Assembly (NCBI GenBank): GCA_016808115.1 | Contig: JAEQBH010000722.1 | Span: 110,834-174,833, forward strand | Reading direction: 5' to 3' | Length of the DNA stretch: 64,000 nucleotides | Origin: Tetrastigma voinierianum | Taxonomy: Eukaryota > Streptophyta > Magnoliopsida > Vitales > Vitaceae | Shown here: piece by piece, positions 23,452 to 35,700 of the stretch | How positions within the stretch are numbered: the first letter of the stretch is position 1 | Layout of the letters: each line of letters begins with the position of its first letter | The notes under the pieces: generated by a model | Databases searched by the model: none | What the model was told of the DNA's origin: nothing | The model's input: only the letters and a program-made list of their open reading frames with translations | Position numbers and translations under genes: made by a program

Positions 23452-24232
23452 TTAACATTATTTATTTTAAAAAATGACATTTATACTTGGAACATGATCA
23501 TATTTTTAGAATATTTATTTAAAAAATGATTTTTAACTATTTTAAAGGTTTTGAGGAATAAATTTAAGAACATTTTTCCTTTTTAAAATGTTTGGTAACC
23601 TAAAATAAAACGAATATTTTTTTTTTCCATAATTCTCTACATCACAGTATACGTGACCTTTTTCTAGAAAAACAAATGGTGCACACCCTAGACTTTGATC
23701 TCTTCAACAAATTTTTTTCCTTTTTTCTCCACACAATTTTTCTTTTTCCTTCTTTATTTCTCACTTCTTCTTCGCCGTCTCCATCTCTACTCTCCCGATT
23801 AGGGTCTTACCTAATAAAGAGCACCGCTGCAATTCAGCCTCTCCGGCACGGCAGAACTCACTCGACCGTCTGGCGAGCGTCGACACAACCTTAATTCTAG
23901 CAACCCATACTCATTTTTTTTTCGTACTATTTTTTTTCTTATTTTTCTGTTGAAAATTTTTGTTTGAACCTTAATCTTTCACAATTTCTGGTTGAAAATT
24001 TGAAATTTTGTTTGAAATTTATGTTTGAACCCAATCTTCTACAATTTATGTTTGAAATTTTGGTGATAAGCCCTCGACACACCGACAGTATCACCGATAT
24101 ATCGATGATAAGTCCGATTTTTTATCGAATTTTTCATCAAAAGATAATTGGTGTTGTGTTTTGTATCGAAGTTGGCCGACACACGATATGTTGACAATAT
24201 ATCGTCGACATATCGTGATTTTTTTAACCCTG
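23452..24232. other. right arm of the DNA transposon
   Basis: AT-rich with one GC-rich island at 23,780-23,890. Between about 23,962 and 24,060 a unit of roughly 62 bp is present twice (TTTGAACC..AATCTT..ACAATTT). The last 170 bases carry repeated GATATATCG words that lead into the terminal inverted repeat. No gene is supported; the plus-strand frame at 23,676-23,894 has no recognisable domain. Confidence 0.5.
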
Positions 24233-24790
24233 GAATTTATTGAATATGCAGATGAAGGGGAGGCTTTGGTGATTAGGAGGAGCCTCAATGTGATTCAAGA
24301 GAATGAAGATGCATGGCTGCGAGATAATATTTTTCAAACAAAATACACTAGTCATGGAAAAGTGTAATGTGACTACTGATAATGAAGTTTATTAATGTCA
24401 GAAGCAAAGAGATGGTGACTAAGTTGAATTTGAAGACTGAGTCTCATCCTCAACCATACAAGATTCAATGGTTTCATAAAGGCAATGGGTTTAAAGTTAC
24501 AAAGAAGTGTTTAGTTTCCTTCTCCATTAGTAAAAACTACAAGGATGAAGTCTGGTGTGATGTTGCTCTAATGGATGCATGCCATTTGCTGCTAGGAAGA
24601 CCATGCCAAGATGATCTAAGGTTTCAAGTAATGGTTTCAAAATACACATTCTTTTATCAAAGATGTTGTTTGAATCAGGTTAGCACCTATGAAACCAAAA
24701 TTGCAAATTCCTATGAGATCATAATTTTTCTGCTGTGTCTACAAGTAAAGCATGTTTTTCGGCTAATCAAGATGAAATTATATCTCGTTA
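24233..24790 (+). pseudogene. gypsy protease domain (3' part of split element)
   Basis: EYADEGEALVIRRSLNVIQE (24,238 on) is the pre-protease linker. KLNLKTESHPQPYKIQWF and NYKDEVWCDVALMDACHLLL-GRP (24,420-24,600) are conserved protease-region blocks, ending in the typical LLGRP. The catalytic D-[ST]-G is not preserved; the corresponding place reads D-N-E in a shifted frame near 24,375. This domain would cleave the Gag-Pol polyprotein. Confidence 0.75.
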
Positions 24791-25610
24791 TGAATGTCAG
24801 ATTCTCAACAAGCACATGGTCATGATTTATTGCTGCCATTATTGGAGGAGTTTAAAGACTTGGTTCCATATGAGATTCCTCTTGGATTACCACCAATGAG
24901 GAATATCCAGCATCACATTGATCCTGTTCTAGGTTCTCCACTTCCAAACAAGGCTGCTTACCGAATGAACCCAATGCAACAAGCTGAGTTACAAAGGCAA
25001 GTTAATGAACTTATAGCACGAGGATTGATTCATGAGAGCATGAGTTCATGCACTGTTCTAGCTCTTTTAGTTCGAAAGAAAGATGGGGCTTGGCGCATGT
25101 GTGTTGATAGTAGAGCTATTAACAAGATCACTATTAAGTATCGGTTTCCTATTCCGAGGTTGGATGACTTACTTGACCAACTTCATGGAGCTAAGGTATT
25201 TTCCAAGCTTGATTTTCAAAGTGGTTACCATCATATGAAAATGAGAGAAGGAGATAAATGGAAGACAACTTTCAAAACAAGAAAAGGGCTTATGAATGGC
25301 TTGTGATGCCATTTAGGCTTTCTAATGCTCCGAGTACTTTCATGAGGCTTATGACACATGTTCTTACTCCATTTTTGGGAAAGTTTGTTGTAGTTTATTT
25401 TGATGATATTCTGGCTTATAGTAACGTATGCAGGACATGTGAGCATTTGAGGGAGTGTTTTCCAACTTCGAGAAAGGTGCTGTTTGCTAACTTGCAAAAG
25501 TGTCATTTCTTTACAAATAACCTTGTTTTCTTGGGTTATGTGGTGTCTAGTGAAGGTATTAAGATGGATCCTACCAAGGTGGAAGCTATAGAGAGTTAGC
25601 CAGTTCCTAA
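24791..25610 (+). pseudogene. gypsy reverse transcriptase
   Basis: PNKAAYRMNPMQQAELQRQV begins the domain at about 24,946. VRKKDGAWRMCVDSRAINK, FPIPRLDDLLDQL and FSKLDFQSGYHHMKM follow in one frame to 25,306. A frameshift near 25,290 moves the reading to EWLVMPFRLSNAPSTFMRLM and VVVYFDDILAYS (25,383-25,425), which carries the catalytic YFDD box. The domain is otherwise well conserved and ends at an in-frame stop near 25,599. Reverse transcription of element RNA is the known role. Confidence 0.9.
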
Positions 25611-26150
25611 ATCCATTTATACTATTAGGAGCTTCCATGGAATTGTCTCTTTCTATATAAGGTTCATCAAGCATTTCAACACACTAGTTGATCCTATCAT
25701 TGAATGTATGAAAGGAGGAGTTTTCAAATGGACCAAGGAGGCTCAAGAAAGTTTTGAAGCTATCAAAAGGAAGATGACAACATCCCCAATTCTAACACTT
25801 CCAAATTTCAGCAAAGAGATTGAATTGGAGTTGTTCTTAGCCAAGAAGGAAGGCTCATTTCTTTCTTTAGTGAAAAGTTGAACGATGCAAAGTGGAAGTA
25901 TTCCACATATGACAAAGAGTTCTATGCCATCATTCAAGCTCTTAGTCATTGGAATCACTACTTATTGCCTAAGAAGTTTGTGCTCTATTCAGATCATGAA
26001 GCATTAAAGTACTTAAGCACTCAACACAAGCTAGGTGCTCAGCATGCGAAATGGGTAGAATTCCTTCAAACTCTTCAATTTGTTTTTAAACATAAATCTG
26101 GGCAATTGAACAAGGTGGTAGATGCATTTAGTAGGAGGCACGCTTTGTTG
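25611..26150 (+). pseudogene. gypsy RNase H
   Basis: After the stop the frame continues with SFHGIVSFYIRFIKHFNTLV and FKWTKEAQESFEAIKRKMT. A small deletion or frameshift near 25,830 removes the first catalytic D region. YDKEFYAIIQALSHWNHYLL and VLYSDHEALKYL (about 25,907-26,010) are typical and include the D of YSDHEAL. HKSGQLNKVVDAFSRR ends the domain. Confidence 0.85.
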
Positions 26151-27400
26151 AATGCTATGCAATCTGTGGTGGTTGGTTTTTATATTGTTAAAACCCTATA
26201 TGAAAATGATTATGATTTTGGAAATCTTTGTAAAGCTTGTTTAAGTGGACCAAAGACTCAATTCTTTATCCATGATTATGATTTTGGCAATCTTTGTAAA
26301 GCTTGTTTAAGTGGATCAAAGACCCGATTCTTTATCCATGATGGTTATCTTTTCAGGGATAAACAAATTGATATTCTGAATTTCTCACTTATAGAAGCCA
26401 TAATTCGGGAGGCTCGTGGTGTAGGGCTTGTTGGACACGTTGGCAAGGATAAAACTTTGATTATGGTGCAAGAAAATTTCTATCGGGCTCACAGGCAAAT
26501 ATGTCGAGAAGATTGTGATTAGGTGCATTTGTCAAAAAGCTAAGATGCATGGAAACAATGTTGGATGAGCATAATTTCTCCCAAATTCCAATAAAGACCA
26601 TGGGAAGATGTGAGTATGGATTTTATTGTGGGATTGCCAAGAACTCAAAAAGGTAAATATTCAATTTTTGTGGTAGTGGACAAATTCTCTAAAATGACTC
26701 ATTTTCTTGCTTATAACAAGACTTCAAATTCTACTCATGTTGCTGATCTATATTTCAAGGAGATTGTTAAGCTTCATGGCATTCCAAAATCCATCACTTT
26801 TGATTAGGATTCAAAAATTTTAAGTCACTTTAGAGAACTTTGGAAAAAAGTCAGAACTGTTTCAATTTAGTTCGTCTCATCACCCACAAACGGATGGACA
26901 AACTGAAGTTGTTAACAAGTCTTTGGGTGCTATGCTTAGAAGCTTGATGAAGAAGAATATTAGAGAATGGGAGAGCTTACTACCTCATACTGAGTTTGCT
27001 TACTACCTCATCCTGAGTTTGCTTACAATCGTTCTACAAATCAAACTACTAGTTGTTCTCCTTTTGAAGCGGTTTATGGTATGAATCCTATTGACCCTTT
27101 AGATCTAGCTCCTATTCATCTTACTGATTACTTTAGTGGGGAAGCTAATGAAAGAGCCAAATCCATCAAGAAAATTCATGAGCAAGTGAGAGACAAGATT
27201 TTGAAGCAAACTGAAAAGTACAAGAAGCAAGCAGATAAGCACCGAAAGAAAGTTATGTTTAAAGAAGGAGATCTTGTGTGGATTTGTTTGAGAAAAGAAA
27301 GGTTTCCATATAGAAGGTTTGTGAAACTTCAGCCCCAAGCATATGGACCTTTCAAGATTGTTCAAAAAATTAATGAAAATGATTCAAGGTAGAGCTTCCT
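26151..27400 (+). pseudogene. gypsy integrase with internal duplications
   Basis: The N-terminal region includes a 22-residue (66-bp) direct duplication, DYDFGNLCKACLSG.KT..FFIH, at 26,211-26,342, then the GHVGKDKTL block. The core carries VSMDFIVGLPRTQKGKYSIF with the first catalytic D (about 26,610), SITFD at 26,792-26,806 with the second, and a decayed TNGQTEVVNKSLG region near 26,890-26,930 around the glutamate. A 23-bp tandem duplication at about 26,977-27,022 (CTTACTACCTCATMCTGAG units) shifts the frame. The C-terminal part (KYKKQADKHRKKVMFKEGDL, FPYRRFVKLQPQAYGPFKIV) is well kept. Confidence 0.85.
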
Positions 27401-27950
27401 AGTGACTATGGAGTTTCAGCAACTTTCAATGTATCAGATCTTTCTCCATATGAAGATGATGAGCCAATAGACTCGAGAATGAGTCCTTTACAAACATGGG
27501 AGAATGATGCACTTGAGAAAACCAAGCCCAATGTGGATTTAACTAACAAGAGCCCAAGGGAGTCTAATTTTGGATTGATGGTCCATGAAGTACTCAAGGC
27601 CCAAAACTTAGTTTTTGACCAGCCCATTATTTATTTTAATGTTTCTTCTAACTATGTAGTTAATTAGAAACATTGAAAACTAGTCATATCTTCATCTTTA
27701 GTAGTCAAACTTGTTTAAATGCATTTATTATAATTTGTTTTGGTGCATGTACTTTCTTAGAACTCCATTTTTGGCTTTTTCTATTCTTGGAAAGATGTTC
27801 CAAGTATAAGGCATGAGAAAAATGAATTTTGAAAGAATTTTTTTTTTATTGATCATTAATAAGATTTTAGAGTTCATTCTTTTTTATTGTCTCTCTTAGT
27901 TTCTTGACTCTTTGGTGGATGCCCTTAAGTGGTGAGCTAAACCAACCAAC
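27401..27950 (+). other. post-integrase tail and probable 3' untranslated/LTR region
   Basis: The frame continues as FNVSDLSPYEDDE..SRMSPLQTW and ends at a stop near 27,667. No chromodomain consensus is visible. The following AT-rich 280 bases resemble the 3' LTR of such elements, but without a 5' partner the boundary cannot be set. Confidence 0.45.
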
Positions 27951-28960
27951 CTGTCGATTTCCTCGATGCAGGATCTCCTTCCAACCTTAGATCCCCTATG
28001 GTCGATGATGGTGGATCATTTCTTCTATGAGGACCAACTATAGTCTCACGACCCCATGCTAGGGTTCCGTGATAGACACAATCGAAGGCTTCACCACAAC
28101 CTCCCAGGGTATGGTCATGAGGATTTAGGAGACATTACTAGGAGAGTCAAAGTTGATGTCCCTGAATATGATGGAAAGTTGGACCCTAATATCATATCTT
28201 CACAGATTGGTTGAATTCTTATCTTTGGAGTGGTGTTACTTATCTTCAAAGTGGTGAATTTATTTCCATCATACCGTATCAGTTTTCTGGTCCGATATTA
28301 GGAGAAGAGAGAAGGGAGACGTTGGACCATACCTTCAATATAGAGAAACGACGTCAGCTAAGACACAGCAAGAAGCAATGGTCTCCAACGATCACCGGGG
28401 TGAGTCGACAGCGAAGAAGACGATGTCTTGCAAAAAGGAATCAGAAGTAGAGAAGTCCATTCGCTAGGAAAGAAAATTGATAATACAAAAATATTTCAAA
28501 GCAACCGTTGAGAGTTCTAAAAAGGAAAAGATGGAGTGTTAAAACCTTAAAATCCCATCATTATTGGCAGGACATTCAAATGAGCATTAAATGCCAAGGT
28601 CGTTCTATACTTGATGGCTCACGATCTTCGAGTCCAACCCATTGTTGCCACCTGTACTAATAGATGACATGGGATCACCGCACCATCATGACCATCAGTG
28701 CAGGGATCAAAGTCGAATAGCACCACTCCAACACCATTGGTCGTATCGACGCTAAGGGAGCCTAATAACCCGATAACTCTAATCTCATATGTGTCGCATA
28801 CAAATGAGGCCCAAACAAAAGTGAACAAAAATCCAAGGCGAGGCTCAAGTCCAAGGTGTCAAGCCTAACCCCTAACACCCTATATTAGGGCACTCCTATA
28901 CTCCAAGCACCTCACGCGAAGATACCAGTTCTACGATATCACCCATATCACCATTGTGCA
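27951..28960 (+). pseudogene. gag fragment of another Ty3/gypsy element
   Basis: Around 28,140-28,190 the frame reads ITRRVKVDVPEYDGKLDPN, the conserved N-terminal motif of a plant gypsy Gag (VKVDVPEFDGKLDP type). Downstream sequence to about 28,900 is open only in short pieces and shows a possible single knuckle half (CQGR near 28,592). It is not continuous with the element to the left and looks like debris from a separate insertion. Confidence 0.5.
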
Positions 28961-29610
28961 TGCCTACCCTCGAGTTCGAGGATCAAGACCAAGCAAAATA
29001 AAGAGCTTAAGAAGATCCAAATTTCCGCTTCAAGATGTAGACTTAGTCAAATTGTGAGTATTAGTTGGCACCTAGACAACCACAAACTCCACTTCCACTC
29101 AGCCCACTACGTACCTCGTTCCCACGAATCCCACTACAATGATGGATTAGGAGCCAATGATGGGACACCACATTAGGGACTCTAGTAGTATAAATTCGAT
29201 CCGATTGTAACCTTAAAGGATATGTAATTTTTTCCCTTGTAGTTTGAGAAAATACAAATTCTTTAGGAATTAAGTATTTATGTGTGTTATGATATTTATA
29301 TTTACTTAAGAGTCATTCTTTGAAAGAATTAATAGTGAAAATTATTTCTTCTTCCCTTCGTGAATGCAGGAAATTGTTGGACCAAATTATTCTACTCCTT
29401 CTCTCACCCCATCAAAACCATTTTCTAATTTCCATAGGAGAATCCTCAACCTCTTTTCTTTCAACTTTTATCTAGCCTTTTTCTTTGCTAGGAGGATTTT
29501 TTTATCATTTTTGGCTTGAAATCACTTATCTACACCTCTTTGGATAATTTTCTTTCTCAATAAAGTAGTTATTTCACATAGATCTATAGATCTGGGTTTT
29601 CATTTGTTTT
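28961..29610 (+). repeat. LTR-like sequence
   Basis: A TATA-type motif (AGTATAAATTCGATC, about 29,190) is followed by a transcribed-leader-like stretch and an AATAAAG signal near 29,560. This arrangement fits a plant LTR. There is no second copy in the window. Confidence 0.35.
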
Positions 29611-30149
29611 TTTTTTTTTTTTTTTTTGTAGATTTTTTCGTCAGTGGTTGTCGTGGCATGTAATCAGATTGCCTCAAGATGATATTTTTTGTTTTTCATC
29701 ATTTTCTTGGTAACATTTTTTGTGTGGCTTATCTAAAAGGGCAAAGCATATCCAATTAGAAACAATAAATCAAATCATTAGTCGCTATTAACCTGAAATG
29801 CCATACGTGATTCTAAATACAATAATAATATCAAATACGTAGTGCTCAACTATCAAATACGCATTTCTGTTCAATTCCATTATACTATTAACATCGATAT
29901 ATCGCTTTCATTTTATACGCATTTTTTAGGTGAATTTGAGTATGTGTTTTTATTGATGTATTGAATCAATAACATTATTTTTTCCTTCAAAAAAACAAAA
30001 AACCAAAACCATTTTCAAAAACACTTTGTAATAAAAACTAGGAGCGCTTCTTTTTTGTCAACAACTAGGAACCTTCTATTTGATTAACATGTTTATAATT
30101 TTTTAAAAATTGAATAAAAATTAGATATTTACTTGAATTCTTCAACTCC

Positions 30150-30296
30150 GCACTTATTTTTAATTTTTTCTTTTTACATCTATTCACTTTGATTATATCA
30201 TAAGACATAAGTATGCCTCACAATTTTGTCTCATCAGACTCTAACCTTAATTCTTCCTTATCCTATATGTCACACTGTTCCAATCACTAGAATAAA
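30150..30296 (-). mobile_element. SINE copy (decayed head, conserved 3' end)
   Basis: The minus strand ends in AAAGTGAATAGATGTAAAAA, the same 3' sequence as the copies at 57,877 and 60,252. The B-box region is recognisable but poor (GGTTAGAGTCTGA). Confidence 0.45.
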
Positions 30297-30471
30297 GTCT
30301 ATTACATTTTTAGATAAAAAACAACTAAAAGGTTATATCTCCACTGAGTAATAGTTCTAAAATTATCTAAATTTTTTAGATATAAAAATTATACTCTAAA
30401 ATTTAAATTTACTTTCAAAAATAGAATATAAATTTATAAACTTTTCTACTTCTTTTATATAGATAATTTTA

Positions 30472-30476
<5 letters not shown>

Positions 30477-30529
<53 letters not shown>
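30477..30529. repeat. (TA)n microsatellite
   Basis: About 26 uninterrupted TA units. Confidence 0.97.
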
Positions 30530-30531
<2 letters not shown>

Positions 30532-31256
30532 GATATTCAAAATTACTTACTGGAATACACTCAATTCAAGTAACATTTCTTAGGAACAACTTGAGAGAGA
30601 GTTTTTGGATTTTTTTTTTAAATTGTTTTATAAAAACAAAAGTGTGTTTAGGAACTTGCAATACTTACCATGTTTTTCATATTTTAAAAATAAGTTTTAT
30701 TTGCAGAGTTTCATTTTAATTATTTTCACATACTTTTCAGAAGTAATTCTAAACACAAATAAAAATATTCAAATATGTTCTTTATCCTTCTATAACATAC
30801 AGGTTTTTTTATGATTACATGTAGGTGTATGTAATGCAAAAGGTATGAAATAATAAAATCATGTAATTTGCTATGTTTCCCAAGACATTTGATCTCACTT
30901 GCTTGTAGAAAACATGTTTATACACTGTGTCTTAATGCTTATGTATGAAGCAATAAGAAATGATGATGAGATGATAATCCAAAGTACTCATTAAGGGCCA
31001 TTATTTTTAATTGGACAAAGGATTTGGGTATAACAAATTTGGAGTTTGGGCCCCAGGAGGTTGCCAATCTCACTCAACACACACCCATCTTAAAAAAACC
31101 AACAAGGCCACCAAATATTCTGATATTTTCTAAATATATAAACCTGGGTCCCATGGTGATTTGAATCTACAAGATAATGGTGGAAGCAATTGTATGAATT
31201 CCACTAGTTTCTGCACCCTCTGCTTATCACTTGAGTGTTGAGTCAATAAGTTCTAG

Positions 31257-31260
<4 letters not shown>

Positions 31261-31308
<48 letters not shown>
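31261..31308. repeat. (TC)n microsatellite
   Basis: About 24 uninterrupted TC units. Confidence 0.97.
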
Positions 31309-31310
<2 letters not shown>

Positions 31311-31401
31311 TGAATCACCCTTTTCTTTTTTTATTACAGGCATATCGCTTTGAACTTCATCCATGGTGATATACTTAATAATTAGATTTATAAATAATTA
31401 C

Positions 31402-31619
<218 letters not shown>

Positions 31620-32719
31620 GTATATAAAGAATCCTAAATATCAAACTACTAGTTTATCCAATCAAGAAGGCTATTCTGTGGGAATGGCGTGGAAACAGTT
31701 TCCAGCTATTTTTTCAAGGAAAATAAGCATTCCCTAGGAAAGAGACATGGATTGGTACTGTTGACAACAAAGGAAACAAGACTTTTGACAGAGTCCCACC
31801 ATTTTATGGTTAATCAAGAAAGAAAGAGCACTCCATCAGGAAAAGTTCATCACTTCCTTTGTTAATCCTATATATCAGGGGAAAAAAAAAAAAAAAAGTG
31901 AGATTCCTCATCACTTCAATCCTAAAACCATGAGCCTTCCAAAAGTTGTTGCAGGGAGATTCAGGAAAAAGGTTTTTAAAGTCTATCTTCAGCAAGAGAG
32001 TGCATATCAGACATGGAAAAGTCTAACCACAAGTAGGGTCCAATTATTCTTTAAATTTCAAGACTTCAGCCAAAACCTATGAACTTACATACCTTTCAAC
32101 CCCATCAAGAAATAAAGGCAAAAGAATGGCACAAACAAAAGAATCTAAACCAGAGGCAAAAAAAAAGTACAACACACCAACTCCTGGTGAGTAATTGATC
32201 AATTCACTCAAACTTAGGTGCAAACAACATATGTCACTTTTCCTAGAAACAAGCAAATCTCTTCAGTTCATGGAGGATAGGTAAGCCAACTACATCAGCC
32301 CACCTACCACTGGTCTCTTTCTTAACTACCATGATCTCATCTTACTCAAACTTGAGATTAAAATTAACATGTAATAAATACAATGGAAGAAGTAGTGGTT
32401 TTGTTGCATATTTGAACTAACATGCTTACATTGATTTTCTCTGCAGTTTTTCTTAGCCATTATTCTAAAATCACAAACTTAATTAGAAATGAAAAGACTG
32501 CAGGAATATGTTTAAAGTATAACAAACACATTCTCCATTATCACAATGTCCTTCTGTCTGCATTAAGGAGATACAGGAAAGAGTTACTGACAAGCAATCC
32601 ACATTATCATGACAGGTTAGAAGCAGAAAGAAACACACTTGGTTACATAAACTTAAAAAAAAAAAGACCTCTCGAGCGCCACTGAAAAGTAGACTCACCA
32701 GAATAATAAACTTAAAAGT

Positions 32720-35700
32720 TTAGCTTGATGATGAACTATGAGGGCTTTTACCAAGGATGGATGGCCCAGGACTTGGAGTTTCTTTCAGTTCAAGTCCCTT
32801 TCCAGTCAATCCAGGGCTCAGTTCTGCCCTCAGCTCATTCAATAATGGGACTGTATGCCCTCAGATATTCAGGGCTATATGGTAGAGCTCTATATCCCCT
32901 TGCATTGAGGCAGGGGATGAGCTTGTTACTTTTGGACTCTGTGTATGACGGATCTCACCTCGGCTTCTTGTGATCATTTCATCAAGAATCTCCCCACTAT
33001 CTACGCGGGTTATTCTTGCTTGAGGATCCTGATCCTGTCATGTGTATAAAATATTAGAAGTGAAGATTCAGAAAATAAGCAGAAATTGATTAGACTATGA
33101 TTTGAGTTGTTTCTTTCTTTCTTTTTCTCCATATATATGCAAAAATAGAAAGAGATCCAAACTTTATACTCAGTCAAATCCCACCCCATCTCTCAACTCC
33201 TGAGCCAAGGTCTTTTGTAGGGATCACAAAGTATTATCATTTTTTAATCAGAGGGATCACAAATTATTCAAGTTCCATAAATGCATTCGTCCTCGAACCA
33301 AACTTGGATACATAATCCAATAAGAACATTATTAACCCATGCATAATCAATTTACATCCAAATATTGCCTAAATCAGAACTAAATTGGTGATGCTTGATT
33401 TTGTTAACATCTTTCACACCTGCTCATTAGATTACACTTGGCAAATCCGATAATCGTATTATTAATCCACCATGCTCTTTTTAATAAAACAGAATACCTA
33501 AAAACCAGTTCCAATGCTAAAACTTTGCTAGGTGTAAAATTAAAATGAAGGGGTTCAGTGAACTTACATTTCACGTAACATGTTGAAAGTAATGGCAGGG
33601 GCTTCTTCATTCTGCAGCATCCAGTTCTTGGAAGATGGACTCCTTTAAAAACTTGGGGAGTGAAACATTGCCGCATCGAACAAGAAGCATGATCATCAGT
33701 GGAACAGGACCTGGCTATTGGAACCATGTTATACCAAAAACATACAAGCAAGTAGGCCGTCTGGAACAAGGTGAAGGTGGCAACTGTCTTGAATGGCACA
33801 GTCTTCAAATAAACGTTGCATGACATTCCTCCAACAATTCTGTCAGGTTTGACCACAAGGGATTAGATTGTCTAATTCTTCTAAAAATGATAATCTATCC
33901 AATACATAGCTGGTTATTTATAAAAATATAGTTTCTTAGTAAGAATTAAGTAAAAATATAAAATTTATATATGCTCCAATCTGAAATCAGTTATTGAGCG
34001 TATATTATTACTATAAGTTCATTCTAACTAAATTTTGGGTTACCAATAAAGCTAGGGAACTATATAGAGAAACATTTGGTAGAAGCTCATGGATCTGAGT
34101 GTCCAACTTCTGAACAGATCATTGTATGTTCATTTCCCATGCATCACAGAACTACAAGTCTACTTTTTTCGTTAAAAAGCCTGATAACAGCAGGTGCATT
34201 AGTGTATAGGTATAGATCACAGGATTGAAAGAGTTCAGGCCCTACCACAACAATAACAGTTTTTGAATGACTGCCAGCAAATACTTACTTGTATCAATGA
34301 ATTTATGAAAAGTAACAGAATTCTCTCCCAGAACTGATTTCCAGGCAAGCTTCACCCGCCATGAAAGCAAAATAGCCCTTGCAGAACTGGTTGATCTTCT
34401 TCAGAATATGCATGGCAGCAACATTACGCACCAACCATTGTTGCCTGAAGCAGATTGGTGTTCAAGGCGTTGTTCTTTGACTTCAACTGGTAAAAGATCA
34501 TCTACATCTTTATCAACATCAAAGACCGCTCCCATCAACTGGGGCATCAATGTACCCTGTACTCGAAAACAGTTGGATTGTGGATTCTTTCAGCTCTTTC
34601 AGTCCCTTTTAAAGCAGAAAGTTCAGAAATGTATCAGGAAAACAAAAAAAAGATGCTATTTGGAACCATAGCAGATCATTGTGATTAACTTACCAAACCA
34701 GAGGGAGTTTGATAAACAAGGGGAGTCTGCATTTCATTGTATGCCTCTTGCATGTTATTGTACAGTTGACCCAGGTTCACATTTTTACGCATACTTTTCC
34801 GGACAGTTGATACGAGCTTATTCCGCAAAAGCTATTAAAGTGGGGAAAAAAATAGTATTTTTTGGCCTCATATCTCAAATCAGAAGGAACATATGTAGAT
34901 AACAAGGTTCTTATCTAATTGAATAAGGAACACTCCTAAAGGGCATAGAATACTCAAAGCAGGAAGAAATATGGCAGGAAGCATCCTGAATTGAAGAATG
35001 CATAGTCATGTTTTTTATTATAAAAAACAGGTTGCATAAGAACACCTGTAACAGTTTTAGCCACAACAGCACTGTAAAGAAGTATAGCAATCGTTTGATG
35101 ACTAGGCGGCCATTATGTCAGAAGTTCTATTAGACTCGCTTGAGTTTATTCCTGCTCATGTGAAACCAATTCAGCATAGACAGAGCATGACATTCTTTGG
35201 GTCTTTGATAAATTTAGTTTCACAATAAACAAAAGGGATCAGTGGAAAATCAAAATCCCTTTAGTTATAAAATGAAAAGGAATCAGTAGAAATCAAAGAA
35301 CTCCTGGTTTTAAATAAATTGAATGTAAAAGAAAAGCATTCCAGCTAAAACCACTCATACATGAGAGGAAAAACTTCCAGTGCCTACCTGATGCTCTTAG
35401 AGTGGCTAAGCTTTTTGTATTGCATTGAGATTGTGGAATAACCCATTGGAAGGAGGAATGCCAATGAGACTCACAATATGACCTGCTCAGAGAAAAAAAA
35501 AGGAAGTGATAAAAGGTAAAACCCACTTTTTAGTACAAAGTCAAAAGGCTCAAGTCTACATCAATAAGGCCCTTCAACTAATTACAGGAGAGAAACTGAG
35601 ATTCCAGAACCAGCAGCCTACCAAGAAACCCAAAAGAAGAAGATCGTAATGATATGAAGCTGGTTTCTTGAGATTGAACTCCTTTTGCTGTGCTAGTTGA

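Larger units (their letters stand above)
17784..24232. mobile_element. DNA transposon (hAT- or Mutator-like) inserted into gypsy element
   Basis: The ends are near-inverted: the left reads CAAGGATGAAAATATC and the right, reverse-complemented, CAGGGTTAAAAAAATC, 12 of 16 matching. The flanking words GAATTTAC (17,776-17,783) and GAATTTAT (24,233-24,240) fit an 8-bp target duplication with one mismatch; the exact boundary is uncertain by 1-2 bases. Both arms are rich in GATATATCG-type words. No transposase is visible, because most of the interior is a LINE. CAGGG ends with an 8-bp duplication favour hAT; a Mutator-like origin remains possible. Confidence 0.55.
16780..27667 (+). mobile_element. 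Ty3/gypsy chromovirus-like element, interrupted
   Basis: Gag (16,887-17,782) and protease-RT-RNase H-integrase (24,233-27,400) belong to one plus-strand element: the acidic linker after the zinc knuckle stops at 17,782 and resumes as EYADEGEALVIRR at about 24,238. The 6.45 kb between them is an inserted DNA transposon. Gag and zinc-knuckle style resemble the Reina/CRM side of the chromoviruses; no chromodomain is clearly readable. Convincing LTRs were not identified. Multiple stops and frameshifts make it inactive. Confidence 0.75.
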
